The notes beneath the pieces were generated by a model. It worked only from the letters and a program-made list of their open reading frames with translations, searched no databases and was not told where the DNA came from. From NCBI RefSeq assembly GCF_002305855.1, contig NZ_CP022163.1:2666292-2730291 (forward strand): a stretch of 64,000 nt of DNA, written 5' to 3'. Origin of the DNA: Melittangium boletus DSM 14713 (GTDB lineage Bacteria; Myxococcota; Myxococcia; Myxococcales; Myxococcaceae). Positions 58,206 through 64,000 of this stretch are shown here, one piece after another (the first letter of the stretch is position 1; each line of letters starts with the position of its first letter). Made by a program: the position numbers and the translations under genes.

Positions 58206-59819
58206 TCAGGTCCCCACCGCGTCCGCCGGAAGGGCGGGCGAGGACTCCTCCAGGGGCACATGGCCCTCGGGATCCTTCACGTGGGCGAGCCGCTCATCCA
58301 GCTCCGTGATCAGGTGCTCGAAGGCCTCCTTGCTGATGACGCCGCGCTGGTAGGACTTGAGCAGCGAGTCCTTCTCCACGATGAGCACGCGCCGCATCGC
58401 CTCCTGGTGCTCCTCCTCGTGGAAACGGTTGGTCTGCTGCTTGAGGGCGGACAGATCCTGCTCGGCGGCGGTGGCCTTCTGCTGGTAGTCCTTCTCCAGC
58501 TGCGCCAGCACGTCCGCGGGGATGTCGCGCGTGCGGCGCATGCCCTCCAGCGCCAGCAGCGCGGCATGGATCGCGCCCACCCGGCCGCGCGCCAGCTCGT
58601 ACTTCTCCTGGTAGATGTCCTTGAGGCCGGTGATGCCCAGGCGCTTGAGCAGCGGCGCCATGGTGAGCCCCTGGACGATGATGGAGAGCACCACCACGCC
58701 GAACGTCATGTTCACCAGCAGCTCGCGGTGCGCGAAGTCGTCGGGGAGACCGAGCACCAGCACCATGGAGATGGCGCCCCGCAGACCGCTCCAGGTGAGG
58801 ACCGCGCTCCATCTCCAGGGCATCTTCTCGGAGGTGAAGCGCAGGAGGCCCGACACCCCATAGACCACCACCGCGCGGCCGATGAGCACCGCCACGTAGG
58901 CGAGCAGCACGGGCTTCCAGGACGCCAGGAGCGAGCTGAGCTGCACCTCCAGGCCGATGAGCAGGAACACCACCGAGTTGAGCGCGAAGGCCAGGTACTC
59001 CCAGAAGCTCGCCACCGCCACGCGCGTGGTGGGGCTCATGCTCGTGCTCGCCACGCCGTTGCCGCACAGCATGCCGGCCGCCACGGTGGCGATCACACCC
59101 GAGTAGTGGAAGTGCTCGGCCACCACGAACGAGCCGTAGGCGGCGATCATCGTGAGGGTGATCTCCACCATGGCGTCATCGATGCGCTGGATGACCTGGG
59201 AGATCCCGAAGCCGAGCGCGCAGCCGATGAGCCCGCCCATGCCCGCCACCCGGATGAAGTCCAGCGTGGCCCCGCCCACGGTGAACTGGGCGCCGTTGGC
59301 CACCGCGAGGATGAGCGTGAAGAGCACCACGGCGGTGCCGTCGTTGAGCAGGCTCTCGCCCTCCACGAGGACGGCCAGGCGCTTGGGCGCGCCCAGTGCC
59401 TTGAAGAGGCCCACCACCGCGATGGGATCCGTGGACACGATGACCGAGGCGAACACGAACGCGTGGATGAAGCCGAAGTCCTCCACCAGGTGCAGACCGC
59501 CCACCACGGGCGAGAGGATGAGCGCGGTGATGGCGCCGGACGCCACCAGGCCCGGAATGGCCAGCGCGTGGATGGCCATCTTGTTCTTCCAGAACTTGCG
59601 AAACTCCACGTGGAAGGCCGCCTCGAAGATGAGGCCCGGCAGCAGGATGGCGAAGAGCAACTCCTTGGTCAGGTGCGGTGGATCGAACAGGTGCACCGCA
59701 CCGAGCGTCAGCCCCGCCACCACCAGGGCCACCGTGTAGGGAAACTTGAAGTAGCGCGCCACGATCGCCACCGCCGTCGCGATGGAGAAGAGCAGCACGA
59801 AGGCCAGTTCGAAATGCAT
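58206..59819 (-). CDS. CPA1 family Na+/H+ antiporter
   Basis: Antiporter of 537 residues. About twelve membrane helices (1-400) contain the ion-binding segment VSTDPIAVVGLFKALGAPKRL (catalytic Asp in DP) and EGESLLNDGTAVVLF (the ND motif), as in NhaP/CPA1 proteins. A C-terminal cytoplasmic tail of about 135 residues is charged and helical (EGMRRTRDIPADVLAQLEKDY) and may gate transport. It exchanges Na+ or K+ for protons across the inner membrane. The start at 59819 faces a sensor kinase gene. Confidence 0.93.
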   Translation of the reverse strand: MHFELAFVLLFSIATAVAIVARYFKFPYTVALVVAGLTLGAVHLFDPPHLTKELLFAILLPGLIFEAAFHVEFRKFWKNKMAIHALAIPGLVASGAITALILSPVVGGLHLVEDFGFIHAFVFASVIVSTDPIAVVGLFKALGAPKRLAVLVEGESLLNDGTAVVLFTLILAVANGAQFTVGGATLDFIRVAGMGGLIGCALGFGISQVIQRIDDAMVEITLTMIAAYGSFVVAEHFHYSGVIATVAAGMLCGNGVASTSMSPTTRVAVASFWEYLAFALNSVVFLLIGLEVQLSSLLASWKPVLLAYVAVLIGRAVVVYGVSGLLRFTSEKMPWRWSAVLTWSGLRGAISMVLVLGLPDDFAHRELLVNMTFGVVVLSIIVQGLTMAPLLKRLGITGLKDIYQEKYELARGRVGAIHAALLALEGMRRTRDIPADVLAQLEKDYQQKATAAEQDLSALKQQTNRFHEEEHQEAMRRVLIVEKDSLLKSYQRGVISKEAFEHLITELDERLAHVKDPEGHVPLEESSPALPADAVGT

Positions 59820-59982
59820 GGTCTTCCGCCCGTTTGGAGATCAAACCACCCATACCCCATCGAGCCAGACGCGAAAACCCTTCGCGTTCCCACGCCGGGT
59901 GAAGCCCGGGGCAAAATGCCCCATGCCCACCATGGAAGGGCATTGCCGCCCTGGCGCGAAATACGGCATTGCTGGGCGTGCC

Positions 59983-61575
59983 ATGCACCCCGTCCTCACC
60001 GATGAGCTCGCCGCCGGCCTCTTCCAGGCAGCCCACCAGCCCCTCATCCGAGCCATCGTCGACAACCTGTCCGAGGGCGTCATCATCGCGGATGCCGCGG
60101 GAACGCTGCTGTACTTCAGCCCCGCGGCGCGCGCCTTCCAGTTGTTCGGACTGGAGCGCATGGAGAAGGACCGCTGGCGCCAGCACTTCACCGTCACGGA
60201 TCCGGACACCCACCAGCCCTTCAATCCGGAGAACCTCCCCCTCACCCGGGCCCTGCGCGGCGAGGCGCACTCCGCCCACATATTCATCCGCTCGGACCAG
60301 AACGCCGAGGGCCAGTATCTGCACGCGAGCGGCCGGCCGGTGAAGGACTCGGAGGGCAAGCTGCTGGGCGCCCTGATCTTCATCCGCGACACCACCCGGG
60401 AGCGCCAGGCGGAGGCCCGGCAGCGCCGCGCCGAGCAGCGCTTCCGCCTCATCGTGGAGGCCGCGCAGGAAGGCATCTGGACCATCGATCCGGAGGGCCG
60501 CACCACCTACGTCAACCGCTACCTGGCCCAGATGCTGGGCTACACGGAAGAGGAGATGCTGGGCCAGGACACCCTCACCTTCATCGCCGAGGAGCACCGC
60601 GAGCGGGTGAGGAACAACCTCGCCCAGCGGCGCGCGGGCATCTCCGACGTGCACGAGCTCGCCCTCCGGCACAAGAGCGGGCGGTCACTCTGGACGATCA
60701 TCTCCTCCAACCCCTTGTACGACGAGGAGGGCCAGTACTCGGGCGCGCTGGGCACCATCACCGACATCACCCGGCGCCGCGAGGCCGAGCAGCGGGTGCA
60801 TCAGCTCAACGCGGACCTGGAGCGCCGCATCGCCGAGCGCACCGCCCAGCTCGAGTTCTCCAACCGCGAATTGGAGGCCTTCGCCTACTCGGTGGCGCAT
60901 GACCTGCGCGCGCCCCTGCGCAGCATCTCCAGCTTCTCGCTCGCGCTGACCGAGGACTGCGCGAGCCAGCTCGACTCCATGGGCCTGGAGTACCTGCAGC
61001 GCATCCGCGCCTCCTCGCAGCGCATGTCCGATCTCATCGACGGCATCCTGTCGCTCTCGCGCGTCAACCGCTCCGAGTTCCAGGTGACGGACGTCAACCT
61101 GTCCGCCCTGGCGCGCCTGTGCGCCGAGCAACTGCGGCGCTGGCAGCCCGAGCGCGCCGTGAGCTTCCACCTGCAGGAGGGGCTGGTGGACCGGGGAGAC
61201 ACGCGGCTGTTGCGCTCGGTGCTGGAGAACCTGCTGGGAAACGCCTGGAAGTTCACCCGCGAGCGCGCCCAGGCGGAAATCCACTTCGGCGCGCTGCCCG
61301 AGGAGCCGGGCACCGGGCGCGTCTACTTCGTCCGGGACAACGGCGCCGGCTTCGACATGGAGTACCAGGCCAAGCTCTTCGGTGTCTTCCAACGCCTGCA
61401 CACGCAGCAGGAGTTCGAGGGCAACGGGGTGGGACTGGCCACGGTTCAGCGCATCATCCGGCGCCATGGGGGGCGCGTCTGGGGTGAGGGCACCGTGGGC
61501 CAGGGCGCCACCTTCTATTTCACGCTGCACGAGCCCACCCGCACGCCCCGGAGAAGCCCCCCATGGTCGACGTGA
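59983..61575 (+). CDS. PAS-PAS sensor histidine kinase
   Basis: Cytoplasmic-looking histidine kinase of 530 residues with no membrane helix. Two PAS domains (about 20-135 and 145-270) with YFSPAARAF and YVNRYLAQMLGYTEEEMLGQ, a coiled linker, a HisKA domain with AHDLRAPLRS (His306), and a HATPase with LLGNAWKF, DNGAGFD and GVGLATV. The HDLRAPLR wording is that of phytochrome-type kinases. The ATG at 59983 was chosen; earlier in-frame ATGs (59782, 59932) would extend it into a basic, unstructured N-terminus. The end overlaps the next gene by 13 nt, coupling the pair. Confidence 0.88.
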   Translation: MHPVLTDELAAGLFQAAHQPLIRAIVDNLSEGVIIADAAGTLLYFSPAARAFQLFGLERMEKDRWRQHFTVTDPDTHQPFNPENLPLTRALRGEAHSAHIFIRSDQNAEGQYLHASGRPVKDSEGKLLGALIFIRDTTRERQAEARQRRAEQRFRLIVEAAQEGIWTIDPEGRTTYVNRYLAQMLGYTEEEMLGQDTLTFIAEEHRERVRNNLAQRRAGISDVHELALRHKSGRSLWTIISSNPLYDEEGQYSGALGTITDITRRREAEQRVHQLNADLERRIAERTAQLEFSNRELEAFAYSVAHDLRAPLRSISSFSLALTEDCASQLDSMGLEYLQRIRASSQRMSDLIDGILSLSRVNRSEFQVTDVNLSALARLCAEQLRRWQPERAVSFHLQEGLVDRGDTRLLRSVLENLLGNAWKFTRERAQAEIHFGALPEEPGTGRVYFVRDNGAGFDMEYQAKLFGVFQRLHTQQEFEGNGVGLATVQRIIRRHGGRVWGEGTVGQGATFYFTLHEPTRTPRRSPPWST

Positions 61576-62017
61576 ACCAACGTGTCATCCTCCTCGTCGA
61601 GGACAACCCCGACGACGAGCTGCTGACCCTCCGGGCCTTGCGCCGAAGCAACTTCCACAACCCCGTCATCGTCGTGCGCGACGGGGCCGAGGCACTCGAC
61701 TACCTCTTCGTGCAGGGTCGTCACGCGGAGCGGGATCCGGACATCCGACCCCAGGTCGTCCTGCTGGATCTCCACCTGCCGCGCCTGGACGGCCTGGAGG
61801 TGCTGCGGCGCCTGCGCGCCCATGAGCGCACGCGGACCCTGCCCGTGGTCGTCCTCACCTCCTCCAATGAGGAGCGCGATCTGGTGGAGAGCTATCAGCT
61901 CGGAGTGAACAGCTTCGTGCACAAGCCCGTGGACGTCACCGCGTTCTTCGAGGCCGTGCGGCAACTGGGCATGTACTGGCTGGTGCTCAACGAACTGCCT
62001 CCCCCCAGGAGCTCGTG

Positions 62018-62018
<1 letters not shown>
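61563..62018 (+). CDS. Rcp1-like single-domain response regulator
   Basis: Receiver domain of 151 residues. The acidic pocket (VEDNPDD), the phospho-acceptor Asp69 (VVLLDLHLP), the Thr/Ser switch (VVVLTSS) and Lys in HKPVD are intact. It closely resembles Rcp1 response regulators, which pair with phytochrome-like kinases. It overlaps the kinase gene upstream by 13 nt and the hybrid kinase downstream by one base, so it should pass phosphate between them. Confidence 0.93.
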
Positions 62019-63543
<1,525 letters not shown>

Positions 63544-63547
<4 letters not shown>

Positions 63548-64000
63548 TCCAGGAAGCGGCGCTCCCAGCGCCGCATGTCCTCTTCGCTGAAGCCACTCCA
63601 CTCGCTGCGCCCCAGGTAGAGCCAGGGTTCCAGTACGCGGGCCAGTTCCCGCCATGCGGGCAGGTCGCGGCCCTGCTCCAGGTCTCCCGCCTCGGGCCAG
63701 GCCCCCAGCGTCACCAGGGCACGTCCCTCCTCCAGTTCCTCCACGGTCGTGCCGGGCGTGTGCAGCCGGGCGCGCAAGCCCGCCGGACCTCCCAGGGGCT
63801 CCAGGACAGCGGGCCCCAGGAAGTTCAACCAGTGCACGTCCTTGATCCGGGTGCCCACGGAGGCGGAGTCAACACTCAATCCGGGAATGTCCAGGCCCGG
63901 GTAGCGCAGGGCATGCGCGCGAATGGCGTGGGTATAACCCAAGACGCTCTCCGGAAAGTGGAAGCACAAGCCCGCATGCCCAGAGGTGTATGGGAGTTCC
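63544..64000 (-). CDS. DUF3396 immunity-family protein, partial
   Basis: The last 152 residues of a DUF3396 protein; the reading frame continues to the window edge, so the N-terminus lies outside. Key motifs RYPGLDI, VHWLNFLGPAVLEPLGG and MRRWERRFLD match the gene at 22004-22888, making it a paralogue. It converges on the hybrid kinase gene with a 4-nt overlap of their ends. Its toxin partner, if any, should lie just beyond the window. Confidence 0.8.

Overview
The window is GC-rich DNA (about 70 percent G+C in most genes) packed with genes that often overlap by 4 nt. The gene content points to a myxobacterium, most likely of the Archangium/Cystobacter/Stigmatella group: a lipoxygenase, a Ser/Thr kinase fused to a STAND-type NTPase, many lipoproteins, a giant DUF4215-repeat protein, VWA/DUF58/MoxR genes, several sensor kinases and a toxin-immunity pair. 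The organism is inferred from content only. Fifty protein genes are called. The first (lipoxygenase) and the last (DUF3396 immunity-like) are cut by the window edges. No rRNA, tRNA, CRISPR array or insertion sequence was seen.

Layout. 1-7.4 kb holds oxygenation and transport genes: a lipoxygenase C-terminus, a Rieske dioxygenase alpha/beta pair with an AraC-type regulator (minus strand), a small membrane protein, the Mg2+ channel MgtE and a cytochrome P450. 7.4-8.4 kb encodes a lysozyme-fold lipoprotein. 8.5-15.4 kb (minus) is a tightly coupled run: ABC-type permease, DUF58, BatA-like VWA protein and a two-VWA protein, ended by an intrinsic terminator. 15.4-22.9 kb is a plus-strand block: isoleucyl-tRNA synthetase, an unknown gene, a NUC1-type nuclease, a putative lipoprotein toxin and a DUF3396 immunity protein. 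22.9-28.8 kb (minus) continues with a Cys-rich membrane protein, ABC ATPase, a membrane protein, MoxR ATPase and a coiled-coil membrane protein. The two minus-strand runs look like complementary halves of one MoxR-DUF58-VWA-ABC system, separated by the plus-strand block.

29.1-33.5 kb carries a SusC/SusD outer-membrane uptake pair, unusual outside Bacteroidota. A converging M28 aminopeptidase, a SET-domain protein and an NHL-propeller lipoprotein follow. 37.9-45.1 kb is an operon of a kinase-nSTAND-coiled-coil protein, a TPR/PEGA protein and a 1059-residue DUF4215-repeat lipoprotein. Directly after it lies an ExbB-ExbD-TonB set that could energise the SusC receptor. 47.2-51.9 kb has an unknown protein, an orphan mnhEFG antiporter module, two DUF4398 envelope lipoproteins (one with an OmpA domain) and a BMP-type binding lipoprotein.

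52-59.8 kb holds a ROK sugar kinase, a phosphomannomutase/phosphoglucomutase, an M28 peptidase, a TetA-like MFS exporter, a DUF4105 protein and a CPA1 Na+/H+ antiporter. 60-63.5 kb is a three-gene phosphorelay: a PAS-PAS histidine kinase, an Rcp1-like receiver and a REC-kinase-REC hybrid. The right edge cuts into a second DUF3396 gene.

The best candidates for something new are the split MoxR/VWA/ABC locus, the low-GC toxin-immunity pair in the block that splits it, and the kinase-nSTAND/TPR/DUF4215 operon beside a Ton motor.
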